From assembly GCF_027886425.1 (NCBI RefSeq), contig NZ_CP115671.1:682001-746000 (forward strand): 64,000 nt of DNA, in the 5' to 3' direction. Made by a program: the position numbers and the translations under genes. This document shows positions 32,867 through 39,842 of this stretch, piece after piece. Within the stretch, counting starts at the first letter, position 1. Each line of letters opens with the position of its first letter. This DNA is from Brevundimonas vesicularis (lineage in GTDB: Bacteria > Pseudomonadota > Alphaproteobacteria > Caulobacterales > Caulobacteraceae). A model generated the notes under the pieces. The model had not been told where the DNA came from. It saw nothing but the letters and a program-made list of their open reading frames with translations, and did not search any database.

Positions 32867-33421
32867 TCAGTGCTGGGTCGGCCGGACCAGGGTCAGGTCA
32901 TAGCCCAGGGCGCGGGTGCGGTTCAGGATGGTTTCCCGGGTCTGGGCCGAGGGTTGCGCGGTGCGGCTGAGCAGCCAGAGGTAACGGCCCGACGGCTCGC
33001 CGACGATGGACCAGGAATAGTCGTCGGCGTGGTCCAGCACCCAATAGTCGCCGACGTAGAAGGGGCCGAAGAAGGACACCTTCAGCTTGGCGTTGTCGCT
33101 GCCCTCGACGATCTTCGCCTTGCCCTCGGAGGTCTTCGCCGGACCATCGACCGCGCCCCGGCGGCAGGTGTTCAGCACCCCGACCAGACCGTCGTCGCGC
33201 ACCGTATATTGGGCGGTCACGCCTTCGCAGCCGCGCTCGAACCCGTTCTCGTAGCGCCCGATCTCATACCACAGGCCGGCGTAGCGGTTCAGGTCGATCG
33301 GCTTGGCGGGTTGAGGCACGGCGGCGTTGCCGACGGGACCGCGTTGCAGAGTGGCGCAGGCGCCCAGCGCCAGGGCGGCGCCGGCGATCAGGGCGATGGA
33401 AGCGGTGCGAGCGACTTTCAT
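32867..33421 (-). CDS. Outer-membrane lipocalin (Blc family)
   Basis: A 184-aa bacterial lipocalin. The signal peptide ends in lipobox LGAC (residues 18-21), so it is a lipoprotein, probably outer membrane. The fold starts with DLNRYAGLWYEIGRYENGFERGC, which holds the GxW signature, and continues with YWVLDHADDYSWSIVGEPSGRYLWLLSR. Blc proteins bind lysophospholipids and are stress-induced in other bacteria. The ATG at 33421 lies 8 nt after a perfect EcfG-type promoter, so the message is probably leaderless; the longer frame to 33460 would start upstream of the promoter. Confidence 0.92.
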   Translation of the reverse strand: MKVARTASIALIAGAALALGACATLQRGPVGNAAVPQPAKPIDLNRYAGLWYEIGRYENGFERGCEGVTAQYTVRDDGLVGVLNTCRRGAVDGPAKTSEGKAKIVEGSDNAKLKVSFFGPFYVGDYWVLDHADDYSWSIVGEPSGRYLWLLSRTAQPSAQTRETILNRTRALGYDLTLVRPTQH

Positions 33422-33429
33422 GGCCGCAG

Positions 33430-33454
33430 AACGATGATGAGGACGCCCGGTTCC
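33430..33454 (-). promoter_or_regulatory. EcfG/SigT-type general stress promoter of the lipocalin gene
   Basis: On the minus strand GGAAC (33454-33450) and CGTT (33433-33430) are separated by exactly 16 nt. The distance from the -10 element to the ATG (8 nt) is identical to that at 6134-6167. Confidence 0.75.
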
Positions 33455-33474
33455 GGACACTCGGTCTCGTCAGA

Positions 33475-33852
33475 TCACCGCAGGGCGACGTAGCCCCGTT
33501 CGATGACTCGGCGCAGAGCCTCGTAGGCTTCGGCCAGTTCGTCGTAGGCCGTGCGGGCGGCGGTCAGGCGGGCGACCTGGTCCGGCGTGACGGCCGAGCC
33601 GGAGTGAGCGAGGCGCAGCGATTCCGCCACCCATTTGGCGCGCGCCGTGGCCGTCATGACCGCCAGCTTTTGCAGCGAGCCGGCGTCCACGCCGGTCAGG
33701 GCGTGACCGATCACTTCCTTGTTGGCGATGTAGGCGGCGTAGTCGATCTGCTCCAGTTGGCCGCGCAGGCGACGCTGCTCGTGCGGATCGGTGTCCTGCG
33801 GTTCGAAATGATCGCTGTGGCGGCGGGTGCTGGACGTCATCTTGGTCGACAT
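33475..33852 (-). CDS. Hypothetical protein
   Basis: A 125-aa soluble protein I do not recognise. The N-terminus is polar and charged (MSTKMTSSTRRHSDHFEPQDTDP), followed by three or four amphipathic helices rich in Ala, Arg and Glu (IANKEVIGHALTGVD; TATARAKWVAESLRLA; RTAYDELAEAYEALRRVIERGY). It could be a small helical-bundle or coiled-coil protein. A good GGAGGG site precedes the ATG at 33852. It diverges from the SDR gene. The lipocalin gene with its own promoter lies downstream. Confidence 0.65.
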   Translation of the reverse strand: MSTKMTSSTRRHSDHFEPQDTDPHEQRRLRGQLEQIDYAAYIANKEVIGHALTGVDAGSLQKLAVMTATARAKWVAESLRLAHSGSAVTPDQVARLTAARTAYDELAEAYEALRRVIERGYVALR

Positions 33853-33987
33853 GGGCGAGCCCTCCCCGGCCTGTCCTGGCGGTCTAGGCGGCCGCTCGAC
33901 AAAGAAGGTGCGCCGTCTCGGTTAACGCCGCGTTGCGTTGGGGACCCGCGCATCCAATATCGGGGCCACACGGGATCGGAGAAGACC

Positions 33988-34779
33988 ATGGACCTGAAAC
34001 TCAACGGCAAGCGCGCCCTGATTTGCGGCGGCTCATCCGGCCTTGGCCGCGCCGTGGCGACGGCCCTGGTCGCGGAGGGCGCGCACGTCGCCTTGCTGTC
34101 GCGCGATGAAGGCAAGCTTCAGGCCGTGGCGGACACACTGAACGCATCCGGGCCGGGCAAGGCGGTCGTAGTGACGGCGGACCTGGCGGACCATGAGGCG
34201 CTGTTGAAGGCGACGGACCGGGCCGAGGATCTGCTGGGCGGGCACATCGAAATCCTGTTGAACAACACCGGGGGGCCGCCGCCGTCGGGCGTGTCGGGGC
34301 TTGAGCCGGCGGTGTGGCGCGATCATTTTGAATCGATGGTGCTGTCGATCTTCCGCCTGACGGACCGGGTGCTGCCGGCCATGCGGGCGGCCGGCTGGGG
34401 GCGCATCCTGAACGTCGCCTCGATCACGGTGGTCGAGCCGTCGGCGGCGCTGGGCGTGTCCAACACCCTGCGGGCCTCGGTCGCGGCCTGGGCCAAGACA
34501 CTGGCCAATGAGGTCGGACCAGACGGTGTGACGGTCAACACCTTGCTGCCGGGCCGGATCGACACGCCCCGCATCGAACGGCTGGACCAGGCGGCGGCCG
34601 AACGCACCGGGGTCACGCCGCAGGAGGCGCGGGCGGAATCGGTGAAATCCATCCCCGTCGGCCGCATCGGCACGACCGAGGAGTTCGGCGCGACCGCCGC
34701 CTTCCTGGCCAGCCCATTGGCGGCCTATGTCACCGGCTCGCTGATCCGGCTGGACGGCGGGGCGATCAAGGCGATCTGA
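33988..34779 (+). CDS. SDR-family oxidoreductase with atypical active site
   Basis: A 263-aa short-chain dehydrogenase/reductase. The cofactor motif CGGSSGLGRAVATALVAEGA lies at residues 13-32, and NNTGG matches the NNAG motif. The Ser is kept in NVASITVV, but the YxxxK pair is replaced by Ser and Arg (GVSNTLRASV). The C-terminus VTGSLIRLDGG is standard. Such Ser/Arg variants form a known SDR subgroup annotated as 3-oxoacyl-ACP reductase-like; substrate and mechanism are uncertain. It overlaps the end of the convergent protease gene by 14 bp. GGAGAAG precedes the ATG. Confidence 0.85.
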   Translation: MDLKLNGKRALICGGSSGLGRAVATALVAEGAHVALLSRDEGKLQAVADTLNASGPGKAVVVTADLADHEALLKATDRAEDLLGGHIEILLNNTGGPPPSGVSGLEPAVWRDHFESMVLSIFRLTDRVLPAMRAAGWGRILNVASITVVEPSAALGVSNTLRASVAAWAKTLANEVGPDGVTVNTLLPGRIDTPRIERLDQAAAERTGVTPQEARAESVKSIPVGRIGTTEEFGATAAFLASPLAAYVTGSLIRLDGGAIKAI

Positions 34780-35746
34780 CGCCCGGTGCGCGACGAAGCA
34801 GGCCGCCGAAGGCCACGCGACTGCGGCCGTAATCCAGGGTGATGCGGCTGAACCGGCTCAGGACGTCGGCGCCCAGCAGCAGGGCCGGCTGGTCGATCAG
34901 TTCCATGATCTGGAACAGATGCAGGTCGGCGAACAGCAGCGGGGTCGGTCCCAGCGACCGCTCGGCCAGCCGCAGCGTCTGGGCCGCGCCCGTCCGAACC
35001 TCCACCGCCCCGCCGACGATGCCGACCATCCGCACGGGCCGGGCCGGGTCGACGGCGGGACGGATGTCCGCCGCGCGCATCAGGGCCAGGTTGCCGATGG
35101 AATATTGGGCGCCGCTGTCGATGAAGGCGGCGGTCGGTATGCCGTTGACCTCGACATGGGTCAGGATCAGCTGAGCCGAACGGCCGCGACGGCCGGCGAC
35201 GACGACCTCCTGCTGACGCACGCTGCCGATCTCGGTGTCTCGGGTCAGGGCGAGGCCGGGCGAGCCCGACAGCGCCAGGGCCGCCCGGCGCGAGAGCATG
35301 TCCAGCGTCAGCCGGAACCGCGACAGCAGGTCCAGACCCAAGAGGCCGTCGGCGCTCAGGGCGTCGCGCGGAAAGACCGGCAGGTTCAGGTCGGAAAAGC
35401 GGCGGTGTCCGATCTCGATCCGGGCGACGGTCACGGTCGGCGTCGTCTCGGCGGCGGTGACGCCATGCACCACGACCGGCCGGCCGGGCGGCAGGGCCAG
35501 GGCCTGGGCCAACTCGACCGAGACGGCGCTGCGCTCGGCCCCGGTGTCGATGACGAAGACCTCGGGCGGGCCGTCGTTCAGGCGGACCTGCACGCCCATC
35601 CGGGTCATCAGGTTCTGCATCAATCGTATGTCACCGGGCGCGGGCGAGGGCGTGGATTGCGCCGACAGAAAGGGGACGGCCGCCAGCAGGCCCAGCGTGT
35701 CGCGCCGCGACGCGAAGGCGGTCTGGTCGGCAAATGGAAGGCGCAA
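34766..35746 (-). CDS. Retropepsin-like aspartic protease, two-lobed, Tat-type signal
   Basis: A 326-aa exported protein. The N-terminus has a twin-arginine segment (ASRRDTLGLLAAVPFLSA). Two retropepsin-like lobes follow, each with its own catalytic triad: VIDTGAERSAV near residue 65 and FIDSGAQYSIG near 205. Retroviral-type proteases normally dimerise; here both halves are in one chain. The family is common in proteobacteria, where the true substrates are mostly unknown. The 3' end overlaps the SDR gene in convergent orientation. Confidence 0.82.
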   Translation of the reverse strand: MRLPFADQTAFASRRDTLGLLAAVPFLSAQSTPSPAPGDIRLMQNLMTRMGVQVRLNDGPPEVFVIDTGAERSAVSVELAQALALPPGRPVVVHGVTAAETTPTVTVARIEIGHRRFSDLNLPVFPRDALSADGLLGLDLLSRFRLTLDMLSRRAALALSGSPGLALTRDTEIGSVRQQEVVVAGRRGRSAQLILTHVEVNGIPTAAFIDSGAQYSIGNLALMRAADIRPAVDPARPVRMVGIVGGAVEVRTGAAQTLRLAERSLGPTPLLFADLHLFQIMELIDQPALLLGADVLSRFSRITLDYGRSRVAFGGLLRRAPGVRSP

Positions 35747-35904
35747 CCGCCTGCCTCCTCACGTTGTCGGGTCGATCAGGTTAGGCGCATTGCGCGAAGG
35801 CGATGAGACATATTTTTGTCGGTCCTGTTCTTGCGGCTCTGGTTGATCGATCTGGTCAATCCGGGGTTGCCGGGTTAGGTTCGCGGCCAAACCCGGAGGA
35901 TGCG

Positions 35905-36258
35905 ATGCTGACCTTGCTCATGCTGGCCTTGTCCAACAGCGCGGCGATTGTCCATCCGGCGCCTGTCGTCGATCAGGCCATGGTTCGGGTCGCGCCGTTG
36001 GTAGACCAGGCGATCGTGCGCTGCGACCCTTTGATCCAGGCCGAGCAGGCGAACGGCGACCGCGCAGCACCGCTGCTGGACCGTTCGCTGGCGGACGGTC
36101 AGGTGCGGCGATATCTGCTTCTTGATCGGCGCGATCAGAACAACTGCCCCCTGCCGATCAGCTACGCCTTACCCGATCAAAGGGCGCTGGGGCGAAACCT
36201 GGCCGAGCCCCAGCCGGACCCCGCCCTGCGACCGGCGCCGCCGGCGCGCCGTCGATAG
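35905..36258 (+). CDS. Small secreted hypothetical protein
   Basis: A 117-aa protein. A short hydrophobic N-terminus (MLTLLMLALSNSAAIVHPAP) looks like a signal peptide. An imperfect internal repeat follows (VVDQAMVRVAPLVDQAIVRCDPL), then a polar Arg/Asp-rich region and a Pro-rich tail (PDPALRPAPPARRR). Two cysteines (CDP, NCP) might pair. GGAGG lies 5 nt before the ATG, which decides the start over an upstream frame from 35803. No family recognised. Confidence 0.6.
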   Translation: MLTLLMLALSNSAAIVHPAPVVDQAMVRVAPLVDQAIVRCDPLIQAEQANGDRAAPLLDRSLADGQVRRYLLLDRRDQNNCPLPISYALPDQRALGRNLAEPQPDPALRPAPPARRR

Positions 36259-36260
36259 GG

Positions 36261-37208
36261 TCAGGCGGGAACGGGCGTGATCGGCGGCCTGTCCGCCAGA
36301 ACGGACTCAAGGTTGGCCATCATCAGTTCGGCCATGGCGTTGCGGGTCTCGACGGTGGCGGAGGCGACGTGGGGCGTCAGGACGCAACGGTCGCTGTCGA
36401 TCAGGGTCTGGGGCACGGTCGGTTCGTCGGCGAAGACATCCAGCCCCGCGCCGCCCAGCGCGCCCGAGGTCAGGGCGGCGACCAGGGCGTCCTGATCCAC
36501 CACTTCGCCGCGCGCGACATTGATCAGCACGCCGGTCGGCCCCAGGGCCTCCAGCACCTTGGCCGAGACCAGGCCGCGCGTCGCGGCGCCGCCCGGCACG
36601 ATCACGATCAGCACATCGACCTGGGTCGCCAGATCGACCAGTTTCGGGACATGCCGCCAAGGCGCATCCCTGACCGGATTGCGGGTGTGATAGGCGAGGC
36701 TTCCTGCGAAGGGCTCCAGTCGGCGGGCGATAGCCTGGCCGATCCGACCCAGACCCAGCAGGCCGTATTTCAAGTCCGTGGCGCTGCGCGACAGCGGCGG
36801 CGGCCCGTCCGACACCCAGCGACCGGCGCGGATCCAGGCGTCCATGGCGGTCAGGCGACGCAAGGTCCCGAGGGTCAGCAGCAGGGCCAGATCGGCGACG
36901 TCCTCGTTCAGCACATCGGGCGTATGGGTGACGATCACGCCGCGTGACCGGGCGTGGGCGACGTCGGTCAGATCATAGCCGACGGCGTGGACCGAAACGA
37001 TCTTCAGCGCGGGCAGGGTGTCGATCAGTCGGGCGTCCACGGTCGCGGCGCCCGAGGCGGCGACGCCGACGATCCGGTCGGCGACCTCGGGCGAAGGCAG
37101 GCCGTCGGGGCCGGGGCGATGCAGGGTCCAGCCGAGGTCGGCCGCGCGCTGGGTCAGCATTTGGTCCGCGAGGGCGGGCAGGCCGATGGCCAGGATGTCG
37201 ATGGTCAT
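36261..37208 (-). CDS. D-2-hydroxyacid dehydrogenase (second copy)
   Basis: A 315-aa NAD(P)-dependent D-hydroxyacid dehydrogenase. The Rossmann motif is LGLGRIGQAIARRLEPFAG, the Arg is in INVARGEVVDQ, the Glu in GLDVFADEPTV and the His in LTPHVASATVETR. Overall it is a distant paralogue of the enzyme at 10426-11412, and HAVGYDLTDVAHARSRG is typical of hydroxyphenylpyruvate/glyoxylate reductases. It lies downstream of xerC on the same strand, separated by two stem-loop repeats. Confidence 0.88.
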   Translation of the reverse strand: MTIDILAIGLPALADQMLTQRAADLGWTLHRPGPDGLPSPEVADRIVGVAASGAATVDARLIDTLPALKIVSVHAVGYDLTDVAHARSRGVIVTHTPDVLNEDVADLALLLTLGTLRRLTAMDAWIRAGRWVSDGPPPLSRSATDLKYGLLGLGRIGQAIARRLEPFAGSLAYHTRNPVRDAPWRHVPKLVDLATQVDVLIVIVPGGAATRGLVSAKVLEALGPTGVLINVARGEVVDQDALVAALTSGALGGAGLDVFADEPTVPQTLIDSDRCVLTPHVASATVETRNAMAELMMANLESVLADRPPITPVPA

Positions 37209-37220
37209 CCGGCCGTTCTA

Positions 37221-37280
37221 GAGCCTGATCAGCTGAGGGGGAATCGCTTCGCGACTCCGCTGATGCCGTGAATCAGGCTC
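37221..37280. repeat. Palindromic repeat element A
   Basis: GAGCCTGAT at 37221-37229 pairs with 37272-37280, enclosing a further imperfect stem (CAGC/GCTG, TCGC/GCGA). It resembles a dispersed intergenic palindrome. It lies 13 bp upstream of the hydroxyacid dehydrogenase start. Confidence 0.5.
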
Positions 37281-37293
37281 CAGATTGATGCCG

Positions 37294-37344
37294 GAGCGAA
37301 ATCTGAGCTGAGCTGGCCGCAGGCCAACTCAGCCGATTTCGCTC
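37294..37344. repeat. Palindromic repeat element B at the xerC 3' end
   Basis: GAGCGAAATC at 37294-37303 pairs with 37335-37344; inside, TGGCC/GGCCA and GAG/CTC extend the stem. The outer arm touches the xerC stop codon (37344-37346). It may act as a 3'-end stabiliser or terminator, but lacks a T-run. Confidence 0.5.
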
Positions 37345-38288
37345 TAGGCGCGGGGATGGGCGGCCGCATAGGCGTTCAAAAGTCTATCGGCGTCGACGCC
37401 GGTGTATTTCTGGGTCGTGGACAGACTGGCGTGGCCCAGCAGCTCCTGGATCGACCGCAGGTCGGCGCCGGCGCCCAGCAGATGGGTCGCGAAACTGTGG
37501 CGCAGGGCGTGAGGCGTCGTACGCTCCGGCAGCCCCAGACGACCGCGCAGCCGCTGGACCGAGGCCTGGACGTGACGCGGGCTGAGCGGGCCGCCGCGTC
37601 GGGCCCGGAACAGGGCATCGGTCGGCTGGAGCGGGAAGGGCAGCAGGGCCAGATAGGCGTCCACCGCCGCGCGGACGGCGGGCAGGATGGGGGCGATCCG
37701 GGTCTTGGACCCCTTGCCGACGATGCGCAGGGTCTCGTCAAGCGGCGCATCGGCGCGGGTCAGGGACATGGCCTCGGAAATCCGCAGGCCGCAGCCATAG
37801 AGCAGGGTCAGCACGGCCCGGTCGCGTGCGGCTTCCCACGGTTCGGCGTCGGGATCGGCGTCCGGTTCGGCCAGCAGCCCGCGCGCCTGATCCTCGGTCA
37901 CCGGGCGGGGCAGGGACGGCTTGACCTTGGGGCCGCGCACCAGGGCCAGTTGCGGGGCGGGCGTGTCCAGCCGCCGGTCGAGGAAGGCGTGAAACCCGCG
38001 AATGGCCGACAGGCTCTGGCTCAGCGACCGCGCCGCCAGCGGATGATCGCCGCCGCGTCGCTCGGCCATGTGGGCGCGGACCTCGGCGGCGGTGATCGTG
38101 CCCATGTCCTTCAGCGACAGGGTCTCGCCGCGATGGCGTTCAAGGAAGGCGACATAGAGCCGGCCGATATGGCCATAGGCCTCCAGCGTGCGCGGCGACA
38201 GCCGACGCTCGTGCGCCAAGTGATCGAGCCAGGCGCGCAGGGCGTCCGAGGCGGTCAGTTCAGAGCTTTTCAGTTCAGGACGGGCCAT
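37344..38288 (-). CDS. xerC: Tyrosine recombinase XerC
   Basis: A 314-aa site-specific recombinase resolving chromosome dimers at dif. The N-terminal core-binding SAM-like domain covers ~1-110. The catalytic domain contains Arg169 in GCGLRISEA, Lys in GKGSKTR, HALRHSFATHLLGAG (His/Arg), LGHASLS (His) and the nucleophile Tyr295 in QKYTGVD: the full R-K-H-R-H-Y set. It overlaps the end of the DUF484 gene by 19 bp, the same gene order as in many proteobacteria, which supports XerC over XerD. Confidence 0.93.
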   Translation of the reverse strand: MARPELKSSELTASDALRAWLDHLAHERRLSPRTLEAYGHIGRLYVAFLERHRGETLSLKDMGTITAAEVRAHMAERRGGDHPLAARSLSQSLSAIRGFHAFLDRRLDTPAPQLALVRGPKVKPSLPRPVTEDQARGLLAEPDADPDAEPWEAARDRAVLTLLYGCGLRISEAMSLTRADAPLDETLRIVGKGSKTRIAPILPAVRAAVDAYLALLPFPLQPTDALFRARRGGPLSPRHVQASVQRLRGRLGLPERTTPHALRHSFATHLLGAGADLRSIQELLGHASLSTTQKYTGVDADRLLNAYAAAHPRA

Positions 38289-38995
38289 CGCTCGGCCATC
38301 CGCTCCGTTACCCGCGCCAGGAAGGCGGCCAGTTCGCAGCCCATGTTCGGGGTGAAGCCTTCGGGTTCCGGCGAGCCGAAGGCGCAGATGCAGGGGCGCG
38401 GCGGTCCGCCCGGCGTCAGGTGCGGGGCCATGCGGACCAGGGCGATGGATTTCACCTGATCCTCGGTCGCGCCGAAGAAGTTCAGCCCCGGGATCATCGG
38501 GCCGAGCCAGGTCAGGCCGTGCTCGCCCAGAAGGTTGTCGACATCGCCTTCTTCCAGGGCGCGCCAGCCGAAGGGCACGCCGCCCGGTTTTTCCAGAGCG
38601 ATGGCGGCGCCGGCCAAGCCGAACCGCCCCTGCGCCGCCGCATCCAGCCGACGGGCCAGATCGGAATGGTTCTTGGCCTCCATCAGGTCCAGGGTCGCGA
38701 CGTGCGTCTGGGTCTGGGCGGCGAAGTTGGCGCGGGCGATCAGTTCGATCTCACGCCGGGCGCCGGTCTCGCGCTCGACCACGGCCTCTAGCCGCGTCAG
38801 GGCGGCGGCCCCGAACTCGACCACATTGCGGCCGTGCGGCCGCAGACCGATTTCTTCAAGCAGAGAGCGGTCGTCCAGCAGGGTCTGCGGATGGGTCTGC
38901 AGCCAGCCGCGCACGTCGGGCCAATGCAAGCCGTCGCCGATATGGGGCGTTGCGTCCGATTCCGACGTTTCGAAAAGGTCCAATGAGCCGCTCAA
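38270..38995 (-). CDS. DUF484 family protein
   Basis: A 241-aa cytoplasmic protein of the DUF484 (YigA) group, with WPDVRGWLQTHPQTLLDDRSLLEEIGLRP near the N-terminus and a GAF-like remainder. Function is unknown in general; its genes are repeatedly found just upstream of xerC, as here. I place the start at the TTG at 38995, preceded by GGAGAGG with 5-nt spacing, because the longer frame to 39070 would overlap the transaldolase gene. Confidence 0.82.
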   Translation of the reverse strand: MSGSLDLFETSESDATPHIGDGLHWPDVRGWLQTHPQTLLDDRSLLEEIGLRPHGRNVVEFGAAALTRLEAVVERETGARREIELIARANFAAQTQTHVATLDLMEAKNHSDLARRLDAAAQGRFGLAGAAIALEKPGGVPFGWRALEEGDVDNLLGEHGLTWLGPMIPGLNFFGATEDQVKSIALVRMAPHLTPGGPPRPCICAFGSPEPEGFTPNMGCELAAFLARVTERMAERWPVLN

Positions 38996-39020
38996 ACAGA
39001 CCTCTCCGGGAACCGCGATG

Positions 39021-39674
39021 CTACAGAATAGACTGACCCGTCTTGGCCCAGTCCGCCACGAAGGCATCAAGACCCTTGTCGGTTAACGGGTGGTTCACCA
39101 AGGCCTTGAATGTGTCGGCGCCGAAGGTGGCGGCGTCCGATCCGGCGACGGCGGCGGCGGCGACATGGCCCACATTGCGCAGGGACGCGGCCAGGATCTG
39201 GGTCTCGAAACCATGCACGTCATACAGGACGCGGATTTCTTCCAGCAGGCCGATGCCGTCGGCGCCGTTGTCTTCCAGACGTCCGACGAACGGCGAGACG
39301 AAGGTGGCGCCGGCCTTGGCGGCCAGCAGGGCCTGGGCGGCCGAGAAGCACAGGGTGACGTTGGTCTTGATGCCCTTGTCGGTGAAGACGCGGCAGGCGC
39401 GCAGGCCATCCCAGGTCAGGGGCAGTTTCACCACCACGTTCGGCGCGATGGCGGCCAGCTTGTCGCCTTCCTTGACCATCGTCTCGAAATCGAGCGAGAC
39501 GGCTTCGGCGGAAATCGGCCCCTCGACCAGGGCGCAGATTTCGGCGATGACCTCGGCGATGTTCCGACCCGACTTGGCGATCAGCGACGGATTGGTGGTG
39601 ACGCCATCCACCATTCCGGTGGGGACCATGTCCTTGATGACGGCGACGTCGGCGGTATCGAGAAAGAGTTTCAT
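39021..39674 (-). CDS. Transaldolase, short form (TalC/Fsa type)
   Basis: A 217-aa aldolase. It starts MKLFLDTADVAVIKDMV, has VDGVTTNPSLIAKSG, the Schiff-base Lys in VVKLPLTWDGL, NVTLCFSAAQALLAAKAGATFVSPFVGRLED, and a C-terminal HPLTDKGLDAFVADW. The short length is that of the TalC/fructose-6-phosphate aldolase subfamily; most alphaproteobacterial members are transaldolases of the pentose phosphate pathway. Start at 39674, since the longer frame runs into the palindromic repeat. It is followed by DUF484 and xerC. Confidence 0.93.
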   Translation of the reverse strand: MKLFLDTADVAVIKDMVPTGMVDGVTTNPSLIAKSGRNIAEVIAEICALVEGPISAEAVSLDFETMVKEGDKLAAIAPNVVVKLPLTWDGLRACRVFTDKGIKTNVTLCFSAAQALLAAKAGATFVSPFVGRLEDNGADGIGLLEEIRVLYDVHGFETQILAASLRNVGHVAAAAVAGSDAATFGADTFKALVNHPLTDKGLDAFVADWAKTGQSIL

Positions 39675-39716
39675 GGGCAGGGCTTTTAGCGTCACCGAGG
39701 CGGCGAGGCGAGCCAA

Positions 39717-39840
39717 ATCCTCCCCCATCGGGGGAGGGGAACCGCGAAGCGGTGGAGGGGGCCAGCCCCAGACACCCAGTTCGCGATCCGCCCCCTCCAC
39801 CACCCTTCGGGCGGTCCCCCTCCCCCGACGGGGGAGGATC
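39717..39840. repeat. MITE-like inverted repeat upstream of priA
   Basis: About 124 bp with imperfect inverted arms (39717-39762 and 39790-39840). The ends are themselves small hairpins (CTCCCC/GGGGAG), and the arms contain the GGTGGAGGGGGC / GCCCCCTCCACC core. I see no ORF in it. The right end supplies the GGAGG site of priA. It is a dispersed-repeat type by appearance; I found no second full copy in this window. Confidence 0.7.
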
Positions 39841-39842
39841 AA

